Of a stretch of 11,904 nucleotides of DNA, positions 1 to 6,605 are shown one piece after another. Every line of letters starts with the position of its first letter. The stretch's first letter is position 1. The DNA is from Desulfobulbaceae bacterium (GTDB lineage: Bacteria; Desulfobacterota; Desulfobulbia; Desulfobulbales; UBA5123). The notes beneath the pieces are model-generated. The model did no database searches and was not told where the DNA came from. It worked only from the letters and a program-made list of their open reading frames with translations. The stretch is from NCBI GenBank assembly GCA_029865195.1, contig JAOUHH010000051.1, forward strand, positions 1 to 11,904, written 5' to 3'. A program made the translations under genes and the position numbers.

Positions 1-417
1 CGTCACATTCCCGTAGCCGAGACGCCGCAACCGTTCCCTGGCCGTAACCGCGAGGGGGGAGATGATCTCGGTGCTGTAGACCTCCTTGACCAGCGTGGCG
101 AGGATGGCGGCCTGATACCCGCACCCGCAACCGACTTCGAGAATTCGGTGGTTGCTTTCCGGATTGAGCAGATCGGTCATCAGGGCCACGATAAAGGGCT
201 GGGAAATGGTCTGCCCCTGGCCGATGGGGAGGGGATGGTTATCGTAGGCGGCGGCGCGCAGGTCGGGAGGAACGAATTCATGCCGGGGAACCTGGGTAAA
301 GCTTTCCCGGATGCGTTTGGGCATGCTGGCGCGACCCGTAAAGCCCGCGGTAAGGGAATACTCCATGTCAATATCCCTGAGCATTCTCGAAATACGGCTG
401 GCATGGGCATCTGGCAT
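1..417 (-). CDS. pcm: Protein-L-isoaspartate O-methyltransferase, N-terminal 139 residues (runs off the left edge)
   Basis: This enzyme transfers a methyl group from SAM to isoaspartyl residues in aged proteins so that they can be repaired to aspartate; it is usually cytosolic. I translated the minus strand from the ATG at 417. The frame is open for 139 codons to the window edge, so the C-terminus is missing. The family signature GQGQTISQP is at residues 66-74, followed by an F-I-V-A-L-M-T-D-L-L helix and SAM motif I, LEVGCGCGYQAA, at 93-104. Motif I is usually G-x-G-S-G; here both variable positions are Cys. The start is supported by GGAGG at 424-428, seven bases upstream of the ATG. A strong promoter lies just upstream at 466-495. 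The next gene is divergent. Family assignment is firm; the exact substrate range is inferred from the family. Confidence 0.93.
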   Translation of the reverse strand, partial: MPDAHASRISRMLRDIDMEYSLTAGFTGRASMPKRIRESFTQVPRHEFVPPDLRAAAYDNHPLPIGQGQTISQPFIVALMTDLLNPESNHRILEVGCGCGYQAAILATLVKEVYSTEIISPLAVTARERLRRLGYGNVT

Positions 418-465
418 CGCGAAACCTCCAGCATGGGACCAACGGTCAACGTAGGTGCTGCCTCA

Positions 466-495
466 AGTATAGGATATTGATCGAAACCAAGTCAA
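466..495 (-). promoter_or_regulatory. Sigma-70-type promoter for the isoaspartate methyltransferase gene
   Basis: On the minus strand, -35 TTGACT (490-495) and -10 TATACT (466-471) are separated by 18 bp. Each hexamer matches the consensus at five of six positions. Transcription would start near 459, giving a leader of about 40 nt that carries GGAGG before the ATG at 417. This is a sequence match only. Confidence 0.7.
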
Positions 496-525
496 AACAT
501 GCGGCGGCGATTATGGGGTGGCGCC

Positions 526-554
526 TTGAGTTTTCGACCTGCCGGTGATAGAAC
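526..554 (+). promoter_or_regulatory. Possible sigma-70-type promoter for the phosphoribosyltransferase gene
   Basis: TTGAGT (526-531) and TAGAAC (549-554) are 17 bp apart on the plus strand, each matching consensus at four of six positions. The predicted start of transcription, near 561, is about 33 bp before the ATG at 594. Together with the opposing promoter at 466-495 this forms a compact divergent control region. Confidence 0.4.
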
Positions 555-593
555 CATGTAAGGAAGTGCAACCTTCACGACAAGGGAACAGAT

Positions 594-1202
594 ATGAGAG
601 CCAAAAAGGATTTGCGCTGCGAATTGATCACTTGGGAGCGGGTCTACCGGATGTGCCGACACCTGGCGGCATCGATCCGCGAGGCCGATTACCGGCCGGA
701 TCTGATCGTTGCCATCGCCCGCGGCGGCTATGTGCCGGCCAGGGTTCTCTGCGATTTCCTCGATATCGGCAACCTGACCGGTTTTCGAATTGAGCACTAC
801 AAGGCCGGGGCCGACAAACAGGCGGAAACGCGCATCACCTCCGGCCTTGGCCTAGACATCACCGGCATGCGGGTCTTGCTTGTTGACGACGTCAGCGACA
901 CCGGCGACACCCTTGCCAAGGCGGTTCCCTACCTGCTTGCCGAAGGCGCGGCCGAGGTCAAGAGCGCCCTGCTGCTGCACAAGGAAGGCGCAAGCGTCAT
1001 CCCGGATTTCTATGCCGAACGGATCATCGAATGGCATTGGATCATCTATCCCTGGGCGGTCATCGAGGATATCGGCGCCTTCCTGCACCGGCTGGAGCAA
1101 CCGCCCGCCACCGTGGCCGAAGCGGAAGCCAGGCTCGAAAAGGAATACGGGGTGACGGTGCCGACCCGAATCCTGAAAGACATCTTCTCCCTGCGCCGCT
1201 AG
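594..1202 (+). CDS. Phosphoribosyltransferase family protein (hypoxanthine/xanthine PRT-like)
   Basis: This is a 202-residue type I phosphoribosyltransferase, the family that transfers the ribose-5-phosphate of PRPP to a base, typically in purine salvage. The PRPP-binding signature VLLVDDVSDTGDTL is at residues 94-107, with the expected adjacent Asp pair and Thr-Gly-Asp-Thr loop. An upstream VAIARGGYVPAR segment at 39-50 is the usual PPi-binding loop region. No signal or membrane segment is seen, so it should be cytosolic. It resembles the small hypoxanthine/xanthine-guanine PRT-like group more than orotate or adenine PRTs, but base specificity cannot be read from the sequence. A modest purine-rich Shine-Dalgarno, AAGGGA, lies about six bases before the ATG. 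It is transcribed alone, away from the isoaspartate methyltransferase, and converges on the lipid A deacylase gene with only 19 bp between the two stops. I see no clear hairpin terminator in that gap. Confidence 0.88.
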   Translation: MRAKKDLRCELITWERVYRMCRHLAASIREADYRPDLIVAIARGGYVPARVLCDFLDIGNLTGFRIEHYKAGADKQAETRITSGLGLDITGMRVLLVDDVSDTGDTLAKAVPYLLAEGAAEVKSALLLHKEGASVIPDFYAERIIEWHWIIYPWAVIEDIGAFLHRLEQPPATVAEAEARLEKEYGVTVPTRILKDIFSLRR

Positions 1203-1221
1203 CCCCCCTCCCCTCCCTTTT

Positions 1222-2286
1222 TCAGTAGGTTATCGACAGGCTCAGCGATCCGTAGACGTGCGCAAGATCCTGTTGGTCGAATTCCTTGGTCTGATAGACA
1301 TGGGTATAGGTGAGATTCACGCCGCGGCAGATGGTGAGGTTGAGACCGGCGGAGAGGTCGCCGACAAGAAGCTTGCGGTCAACGCTGTGGCTGTCGGCAA
1401 AGGTATTGCCGTCAAGAAAGATGTTCCGCGCCACCCCGCGGCCGTCGGCCCTGATGAAAAAATGCACGGCCAGAGGGGTATCCGGATACCGCCACTCCGA
1501 GGCGGTGAGTCCGCTGGCGTCACCGGCCGGCCGACTGTGGGAGGTGCCGAAGTCATCGGGTAGCCCCCAACCGCATCGCACCTCGCCGCCGCTGTTGGCA
1601 TAGGTGTGGATATTGCCGAATGCCGCGCCCAGATGGGTGATGCAATCAATCCCGAAACCGTTTCCCCAACGGTGTTCGTAAAGCCGCCATTTCCTTTCCC
1701 GCAGCAGTACCACCCCGAATTCGTTGGCCAGCTGGTTGTCCCAGCCCCGCGGCTCCCTGGTGTTGTTGAGGCCGATCACCTGCTCATGCCACCAGGTTTG
1801 CACCTCACGGGCATAGGACTGCGGCCCGACCATGCCGAGGATCACCTCCATGGTGTCAAGCCGGCGGGCGGTGCGATCATGCATGCCAACCCCGGCGTAG
1901 AGCCAGCCCCCGTAAGGACGGTCATCGATGATCAGGTCGCGGCGCTCTATGTCGCGGGGGGTATAGATGTTCTGGCCGAAGGAGAAGGCAACCTTGCGCT
2001 TGGCGGCACTCCTCCCCTCCCATTGGCAGAACTTGTCGCCAAGCCGATCGGCCCAACTGGGCGGCTGTTCGGGGATAAAGGTTACCTTGACGCCGTTGGT
2101 GTAATAGCGGTCGGTGCCGGCACTGCCGAAAAAATCGTTCTCGCTGTTGATGACCAGGGAGCCGGCGCACAGGACATCCGCCTGCACCAACAGCAGCCAA
2201 AAACCGACCAGCAGCGCCATGGTGCATCGGGGAGACAGGCAGCTTTGACGTGGCACTGTGCCGAACTGCTGGGCAGGGAAACGCAT
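1222..2286 (-). CDS. lpxR: LpxR-type lipid A 3'-O-deacylase, outer-membrane beta-barrel (DUF2219 family)
   Basis: Family members are outer-membrane barrels that remove the 3'-acyloxyacyl chain of lipid A, remodelling the LPS surface. Visible family blocks are ENDFF (49-53) with the active-site Asn-Asp, YYTNG (61-65), DRPYGGWLY (122-130), QTWWHEQVIG (163-172), whose His167 aligns with the catalytic His, and GWDNQL (181-186). The protein ends in an aromatic residue (Tyr), as outer-membrane barrels do, with an alternating S-L-S-L-S-I-T-Y last strand. A Sec signal is visible in residues 23-42 (M-A-L-L-V-G-F-W... to L-C-A-G). Two starts are possible. The ATG at 2286 overlaps the stop of the preceding gene (TGATG), favouring translational coupling. 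The ATG at 2220 would give a signal peptide of normal length but has no Shine-Dalgarno. I report the longer form. It is last in the minus-strand run and ends convergent with the phosphoribosyltransferase gene. Confidence 0.85.
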   Translation of the reverse strand: MRFPAQQFGTVPRQSCLSPRCTMALLVGFWLLLVQADVLCAGSLVINSENDFFGSAGTDRYYTNGVKVTFIPEQPPSWADRLGDKFCQWEGRSAAKRKVAFSFGQNIYTPRDIERRDLIIDDRPYGGWLYAGVGMHDRTARRLDTMEVILGMVGPQSYAREVQTWWHEQVIGLNNTREPRGWDNQLANEFGVVLLRERKWRLYEHRWGNGFGIDCITHLGAAFGNIHTYANSGGEVRCGWGLPDDFGTSHSRPAGDASGLTASEWRYPDTPLAVHFFIRADGRGVARNIFLDGNTFADSHSVDRKLLVGDLSAGLNLTICRGVNLTYTHVYQTKEFDQQDLAHVYGSLSLSITY

Positions 2287-3128
2287 CAGCCTGTCGTCTC
2301 GCGAAGTTCAGCAAGCCTGCGCAGATGAAGGTGTTCCTCGTTGGCGAGGGTTTGGAATATCCTTTTGCCCTTTTCGTCGTCTATCCTACGCTCCATCTTG
2401 ATGTAGATGTCGTAGGCGTTCACCTCCATGGACATGGCGAATTCAAGTATTTCGGAGGTGGTCCTTCCCTCGGCCCAGGCAAGGCCCAGGTCAACCGGGA
2501 TGCCCCCTTCCATGATCTCACCGGAGAGGGCTCCGCCCAGCCGCAGCCGATGTCGCTCGAAATCGGGCTCCGCGCCAACGGCCGCACGATAGGCATTAAG
2601 GAGATACTGTTTGTGACGGATTTCGGCGCCGGCCAACTCCTTGAACAGAGCGATTGCCGCCGGGGTGTCGGTAAAACGGTCGGCGACGCCCTGGTAAAAA
2701 AGCCGCGATCCCTCTTCAAGCCCCCAGGCCAGGGCAACCAGCGTCTCCAGGGAGTCGGCGGCGGCAAAGTACGCCATCCCCGCCTCGGGCACACCGGCGG
2801 CTGTTTCTCCACGCCAGGCCTTAATCCCCCCTTCCATGCTGAAAACCTCCGGTATCCCGGCATCCAAGAGCAGTGTGGCAGCCGACCGGCTGCGCACCCC
2901 GGACCGTCAGTAAGCGATGGTCGGCTTGGCCGGATCGATTTCGCCGATGCGGTCTTTCAACTCACCGAGCGGAATCAAACGCGCTCCGGCCAGATGCTGC
3001 TCCGCGTATTCCCCTGGCTGCCGGACGTCGATCAGATTGAAATGTTCCGGCCCCTTTTCATCAAGCAATCGCTTGACCGCATCGGCCGGCATGGTGGGCA
3101 CCGCAGTGAAAAATTCCATGAGTCCCAT
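2286..3128 (-). CDS. Selenocysteine-containing rhodanese / ferritin-like (rubrerythrin-type) fusion protein, TGA codon at 2907-2909 read as Sec74
   Basis: This is one 280-residue protein if the in-frame TGA is decoded as selenocysteine. Residues 1 to about 108 are a rhodanese domain: FNLIDVRQPGEYAEQHLAGA, then IPLGEL, then A-Y-[Sec74]-R-S-G-V-R-S, then MEGGIKAW. Sec74 lies exactly at the catalytic Cys that carries persulfide in rhodaneses. Residues 120-280 form a ferritin-like four-helix domain with ligands E139, E169/H172, E235 and E265/H268; each half shows E-x29-E-x-x-H, as in rubrerythrin-type di-iron sites. There is no signal peptide, so it is probably cytosolic. I infer a redox or sulfur-transfer role combined with di-iron peroxide or oxygen handling; the substrate is unknown. 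The ATG at 3128 has AGG about nine bases upstream. The gene follows the methyltransferase gene by 36 bp and its stop overlaps the lpxR start. Automated callers would split it into 2907-3128 and a false GTG start at 2897. Confidence 0.85.
2878..2893 (-). promoter_or_regulatory. Candidate bacterial SECIS hairpin directing Sec insertion
   Basis: Starting 13 nt after the TGA, the minus-strand RNA can form a perfect 6-bp stem, GCAGCC/GGCUGC, with apical loop GGUC. The loop guanines are nucleotides 20 and 21 after the TGA. Bacterial SECIS elements recognised by SelB lie inside the coding region just after the UGA and carry a G, often G-U, in a small apical loop. This hairpin meets those expectations. 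I do not see a clear bulged U like that of the E. coli fdhF element, but the alternative pairing CCGG/CCGG beneath it could change the lower stem. Confidence 0.7.
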
Positions 3129-3148
3129 AGCTTTTTACCTGTCATGTT

Positions 3149-3166
3149 TTGTGATTTTCATCACTT
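3149..3166. promoter_or_regulatory. Possible CRP/FNR-superfamily (HcpR-like) operator
   Basis: TTGTGA-TTTTCA-TCACTT on the plus strand contains a perfect GTGA-N6-TCAC palindrome. It closely fits the TTGTGA-N6-TCACAA type of site used by CRP/FNR-family regulators, including HcpR of anaerobic desulfobacterial species. It overlaps the stop codon of the methyltransferase gene and ends 21 bp before the selenoprotein start. That position suits repression or roadblock of an internal transcript better than class II activation. No regulator gene is present in the window. Confidence 0.35.
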
Positions 3167-4169
3167 ACGCCACAGTGCCGCAGAGAACATAAGAATCGTT
3201 GGGGCCGACAAAGGGCAGGCGTTTCAGATTCCGGACGCCGTTCTCGGTCAGCATGGCTGAGATTTCATCCTCGGAGTATGAACGTCCGCCAGGGTTGTTG
3301 ATGAGCATATTGAGCGAAAACAGGGCCGGGAACAAGGGGCCGTCCTTGGTTGAATTCAAAAAGAATTCATGAATCATGATCAGTCCGCCCGGCGTGAGTG
3401 AATCGACGGCGCCGGCGATTATCCGCCGGCATTCATCCGGGCCGTAGCCGTGCAGCACCTGCGACAGCCAGGCCACGTCATACTCACCCTTGATCGCAGT
3501 ACTTGTGATATCACCGCCCAGGAAATCAATCCTCTCCTGAAGCCCAAAAAAATGAATCGCCTTGTCGGCAAAGTTATGGGTCATCGGACGGTCGACGATA
3601 GTGGCCCGCAAACCAGGGTTGGCTTGGCAAAAATGGATAGCATAGGCACCGGGTCCGCCCCCCAGATCAAGAAGATGGCGGCGCCCTTGCAAATCGATCT
3701 GCTCGGCAATCTTCGGGGCAATCGCCATCGCCAGGTTGAACATGCCGAGTTGAAAGCTCTCGCGCTCATGCTCTTCGCCGTGGCAGCGTTTTTCCACCGG
3801 TTGGCCTGATCGAACCGCCTGGTCGAGCTGCGCCCAGCCGTCCACCAGATGATGGTGGTGCATGATGATGTTGCCCAGGTATTCAGATGAGCCGGTGACC
3901 AGAAAACGTTTGACGCTTTTGCGCACGGTGTAGCAGGTGCCCTTTTTTTCAAGCAGCCCCATGGCGGCGAGTGCGTCGAGCAGGATGGTTATCCCGCGCC
4001 GATCACATTCCAGCAGAGAGGCGACCTCGGCAGGCGAGCGGCATTCACATTCATGGGTCAGGACGGTAAATATATCCAGCTTGACGGCTGTATGCAGGGC
4101 GCAGGCTTGCCAATAACCGGTTGCCAGATTCAGAATGTCGGTGGCCGAGCATTGTTTATCCGTTTCCAA
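3165..4169 (-). CDS. SAM-dependent O-methyltransferase family 2 (dimerisation domain plus Rossmann domain)
   Basis: This 334-residue protein has the two-part layout of acetylserotonin/hydroxyindole-type O-methyltransferases. The winged-helix dimerisation domain (about 10-95) contains A-V-K-L-D-I-F and the strand-turn A-M-G-L-L-E-K-K. The SAM-binding Rossmann domain has motif I LDLGGGPGAY at 167-176, an acidic strand end V-D-R at 192-194, GGD at 218-220, and VLHGYGPDEC at 238-247, where His240 occupies the usual catalytic-base region. The length is normal. The small-molecule substrate cannot be inferred; such genes often sit in secondary or cofactor-like pathways. The start is a TTG at 4169, chosen because GGAGG lies seven bases upstream (4177-4181) and no other good start is near. 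There is a 107-bp gap to the deacetylase gene upstream, so it may have its own promoter. The selenoprotein gene follows after 36 bp. The N-terminal part is rather Cys-rich (C7, C23, C41, C43, C55). Confidence 0.85.
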   Translation of the reverse strand: METDKQCSATDILNLATGYWQACALHTAVKLDIFTVLTHECECRSPAEVASLLECDRRGITILLDALAAMGLLEKKGTCYTVRKSVKRFLVTGSSEYLGNIIMHHHHLVDGWAQLDQAVRSGQPVEKRCHGEEHERESFQLGMFNLAMAIAPKIAEQIDLQGRRHLLDLGGGPGAYAIHFCQANPGLRATIVDRPMTHNFADKAIHFFGLQERIDFLGGDITSTAIKGEYDVAWLSQVLHGYGPDECRRIIAGAVDSLTPGGLIMIHEFFLNSTKDGPLFPALFSLNMLINNPGGRSYSEDEISAMLTENGVRNLKRLPFVGPNDSYVLCGTVA

Positions 4170-4222
4170 GTCAACCCCTCCAGGTTATCACTTGATTGCT
4201 TGTAGCGACGGTATCGGTGGAT

Positions 4223-4277
4223 TTGTCACCAGACAACAAGGTAACAAAAAAACTGCGGCAGCAAGAACAAAAAAACT
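4223..4277. repeat. Short palindrome and paired 12-bp direct repeat between deacetylase and methyltransferase genes
   Basis: TTGTC-ACCA-GACAA at 4223-4236 is a perfect 5-bp inverted repeat. Next to it, AACAAAAAAACT occurs twice identically, at 4243-4254 and 4266-4277, 23 bp apart start to start (about two helical turns). On the minus strand these are T7 tracts, one directly after a tiny CTG-CCG-CAG hairpin that is too weak to be a convincing terminator. The second copy touches the stop codon of the deacetylase gene. The set could be a regulator site, a weak attenuator or chance A-tract similarity. Confidence 0.4.
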
Positions 4278-5350
4278 CACAGCCCATCCGGCCGCACCAG
4301 CATCCAGAACCGAATTGCGGTCCGGCCGTCCGCCCGTTCCTTCCCTTTCACCGCCACCCTGTTCAATCGTCGCCGCAAGCTGATCGGTCGATCGGTGGTC
4401 AAGGTATCGCCGTTCAAGGTCACCGGCAGCCAGCCAAATTCGGTGACATAGATGGACAGACTGCTCGGTTGATACTGTTGCGGGTGCAAAAGGCGAGCGG
4501 AAAGATGAAACGGCTTGCCGTCGCGGAGCGGGACAAGCGGTGGTTGGTGCTCCCGCAGGGGCAGATCCTTGCGGCCGAGAACCATCTTGAAATGGTCCAT
4601 GGTGCTCCATTCATTGCCGAGTATCGGCTCCCGGGGGATCTGGAAACAACTTGTTGCCGAGCCGACCACGCCCGGGTCCTGGGTCAGAATCGCATCATAG
4701 CCGACCTTGATCGCCTCATCGAGCACGATCCGGTTGTATTCGCCATACGGGATGGCGAAAGTTTTAGGCCTTGCGCCCAGGCGGGCGGCGAGGATATCGG
4801 CACTTTTACGCAGATCGGCGCCAATCCATTGCCGGTAGCGACTTTCATCCATATTCGCCGGCCAGTCGGCAAACCGGTGATGGGCATAACCGTGATCCTG
4901 AAAATCAACCCCTGCAGCCCGCATCTCCGCGATCTGTTTCCAGGTGAGAAAGTTGTGATAGCCGTCGTTTACCGCCTGAACGTTGAGAAAGACGGTGAAG
5001 GGGTAGGAATAGGCCTTGAGAACAGGCCACGCGGCGGTATAGGTGCTGGCGTAGCCGTCGTCGATGGTGATCACCACCGCCCGGGCGGGGAGTGGCTGTT
5101 TTTCACGCAGGGCAGTGGCGACCGAGGCAAGGGATACCACCTGATAGCCGTTCTTTTTGAGGTACGCCATCTGTGCATGGAAGGAGTCCATGCCGACATT
5201 GGTGGTGGGGTAGCGACTCTCCCCGAAACGGTGATAAATAAGGACATGCAGATCGGCAAAAGCAGACCCGGGGCCGAAAAGACCCAAAACAAGGAAGAGT
5301 AGTACGTAACGAAGGGCCATGAAGAAGAACCGGGTGGCTGACTTCCTCAA
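4277..5350 (-). CDS. Exported polysaccharide deacetylase (NodB-homology, CE4 family)
   Basis: CE4 enzymes remove N- or O-acetyl groups from polysaccharides such as peptidoglycan, chitin-like or poly-GlcNAc polymers, using a metal ion. A hydrophobic signal segment spans about residues 12-32 and ends in S-A-F-A-D, so the protein should be periplasmic or surface exposed. The NodB motifs are TIDDGY (95-100; D97 base, D98 metal ligand), DHGYAHH (152-158; His153 and His157 in the H-x3-H metal pair) and PYGEYN (201-206). The N-terminal LHVLIYHRFG resembles the poly-GlcNAc deacetylase PgaB/IcaB subgroup. The last 100 residues form a beta-rich extension of unknown role. The longest frame begins with a TTG at 5350, with AGG six bases upstream; an ATG at 5320 is the alternative, without a Shine-Dalgarno. 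It follows the glucosaminidase gene by only 11 bp, so the two are very likely cotranscribed and act on the same envelope polymer or compartment. Confidence 0.88.
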   Translation of the reverse strand: MRKSATRFFFMALRYVLLFLVLGLFGPGSAFADLHVLIYHRFGESRYPTTNVGMDSFHAQMAYLKKNGYQVVSLASVATALREKQPLPARAVVITIDDGYASTYTAAWPVLKAYSYPFTVFLNVQAVNDGYHNFLTWKQIAEMRAAGVDFQDHGYAHHRFADWPANMDESRYRQWIGADLRKSADILAARLGARPKTFAIPYGEYNRIVLDEAIKVGYDAILTQDPGVVGSATSCFQIPREPILGNEWSTMDHFKMVLGRKDLPLREHQPPLVPLRDGKPFHLSARLLHPQQYQPSSLSIYVTEFGWLPVTLNGDTLTTDRPISLRRRLNRVAVKGKERADGRTAIRFWMLVRPDGL

Positions 5351-5361
5351 TAAAACCTGGG

Positions 5362-6474
5362 TCAGTTGGAGAAAAATTTACCGAGGCCGGTGCTGATCCC
5401 GGCCATCGTAAAGATCGAATCGGTTCGCGTCGTCTTCACCGAGGATCGCGCCAGGCCGAGGGAATCAAAATCACGAAGATTATTGTATTCGATGATCCGG
5501 CCGATGTCAGAAACATAGACCCCACCGCGCTCGGAATAGTTGAGCAGACCTGCGGCCAGCGCCACCGGATCGCTGGTTTTCTTGCGGATGGCGCGAAGCT
5601 GGGAGTACGCCGTAACCCGGTTCAACATCAGGATATAGGCTCGCACCGAATCAAGCAGGGAGTCATAGGCGGCGACCATATGGTTCTTCCCCTCCTCCCG
5701 CTCGTTGGGAATAATGCCGTTGGTTCCCCAGGTCCAGATACCGAACAGGTTGTTGCCCTGATTGGCAAAACGGGAACTGCCCCAAGAGGATTCAATAGCC
5801 CCTTGCGCCAGAATCAGGCTCACCGGCACGGTTTTAACCCGGCTCAGAAGACCGGTCACCGAGGTGGTACGATATTTCTGGGTCAGATTGGCAATGAATT
5901 TTCGCTCGGAGGATTTGAGAGGCTTCTTCCAAGAGGTGTTATCCTCTTCTTCCGAGCTGAACTCTTCGGGTGGCGTCTTGTATTTGTCCAGCACATGCAT
6001 GAGTTGCCGTCGCTCCTCGGCGACCTCTGAAAGCGCAACCAAGGCTATGGGCAACAAGGTATGGAGGAATGCCTTTTTCTTCTCTTCGATGGGGAGCTGA
6101 TCGATACCTTCCGGATAGCGATCGAGAATTACCGGCGGCACCGCTGCCGGTAGGGGATTTTCCCAGAGATCGTACACCTGCAGCTTGTTGATCAGGTCCT
6201 CGCTGGAGGCGACGGTAAGATTTTCGCAGGATTTTGGCACGAAAAGGGGTGGCCGGGTCTGTTCGGAGCCACCATCGTTGCCGACGGCGGCACTTTGCGA
6301 AAGATTGTTCGAATCAGATTGCGAAATCAGCAGGGAAACGGAAAACATCAGGCCGGCAAGGACAAAAAATGCCATCACCATCCGTTTGTAGAGCGTCAAG
6401 TCGCCGCTGGCGGTAAATCCCGTCTGGCATGCGTTGTTCATGGCTTTAACAAAATCGGTTTCGCGAGAATCCAT
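5362..6474 (-). CDS. Membrane-anchored Bax-like glucosaminidase (peptidoglycan hydrolase, GH73-type)
   Basis: Proteins of this family cleave beta-N-acetylglucosaminyl bonds in the cell-wall glycan. From the ATG at 6474 the protein has 370 residues: a short cytosolic tail, one transmembrane segment at about 32-50, a long polar linker, and a C-terminal catalytic domain. The glucosaminidase signature Q-G-A-I-E-S-S-W-G-S-S-R-F is at about 224-236, with Glu228 as the likely catalytic acid, followed by GNNLFGIW and later an A-A-Y-D-S segment and the N-Y-S-E-R-G-G-V-Y-V stretch typical of E. coli Bax homologues. An ATG four codons upstream (6486) is possible, but only 6474 has GAGG six bases before it. 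This is the first gene of the minus-strand run and follows the long leader region described separately. It is followed at 11 bp by a polysaccharide deacetylase, consistent with joint cell-wall or exopolysaccharide modification. Confidence 0.85.
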   Translation of the reverse strand: MDSRETDFVKAMNNACQTGFTASGDLTLYKRMVMAFFVLAGLMFSVSLLISQSDSNNLSQSAAVGNDGGSEQTRPPLFVPKSCENLTVASSEDLINKLQVYDLWENPLPAAVPPVILDRYPEGIDQLPIEEKKKAFLHTLLPIALVALSEVAEERRQLMHVLDKYKTPPEEFSSEEEDNTSWKKPLKSSERKFIANLTQKYRTTSVTGLLSRVKTVPVSLILAQGAIESSWGSSRFANQGNNLFGIWTWGTNGIIPNEREEGKNHMVAAYDSLLDSVRAYILMLNRVTAYSQLRAIRKKTSDPVALAAGLLNYSERGGVYVSDIGRIIEYNNLRDFDSLGLARSSVKTTRTDSIFTMAGISTGLGKFFSN

Positions 6475-6552
6475 GGATGACCTCATTCTCGTTATTTTGC
6501 CTGTGTTGCCGGCAAAGGGAAAAACTCAATCCGCACCGAATTCCTTCTGTAG

Positions 6553-6581
6553 ATAATAGCAGTTCACAAAAAATCACACAA
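6553..6581 (-). promoter_or_regulatory. Possible proximal promoter for the glucosaminidase-deacetylase operon
   Basis: On the minus strand TTGTGT (6576-6581) and TATTAT (6553-6558) are separated by 17 bp. The -10 matches five of six positions and the -35 keeps only TTG. Transcription would begin near 6546, about 70 nt before the start codon at 6474. Confidence 0.3.
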
Positions 6582-6605
6582 ACAAATCAGACATGAAGTA
6601 CTGAG

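Noticed and set aside
1203..1221. Possible bidirectional terminator between the convergent genes
   Set aside because: The gap is pyrimidine-rich on the plus strand and ends near a T run, but there is no inverted repeat able to form a hairpin.
1606..2328. Open frame of 240 codons on the plus strand
   Set aside because: It is antisense to the LpxR-type gene, which has signal peptide, active-site motifs and an aromatic C-terminus.
2286..3128. Rhodanese gene as a pseudogene or as two separate genes (2907-3128 and 2286-2897)
   Set aside because: The frame is preserved across the TGA, which falls on the catalytic Cys codon and is followed by a SECIS-like hairpin. The GTG at 2897 lies inside the rhodanese active-site loop and is not a sensible start.
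2250..3260. Open frame of 336 codons on the plus strand
   Set aside because: It runs antisense across the selenoprotein and the ends of its two neighbours, crossing gene borders, with no domain visible.
4243..4277. Rho-independent terminator after the deacetylase gene
   Set aside because: T7 tracts are present on the minus strand, but the hairpin in front (CTG-CCG-CAG) has only three pairs; too weak to call.
4196..5302. Open frame of 368 codons on the plus strand
   Set aside because: It is antisense to the polysaccharide deacetylase with all three NodB motifs; its protein has no recognisable features.
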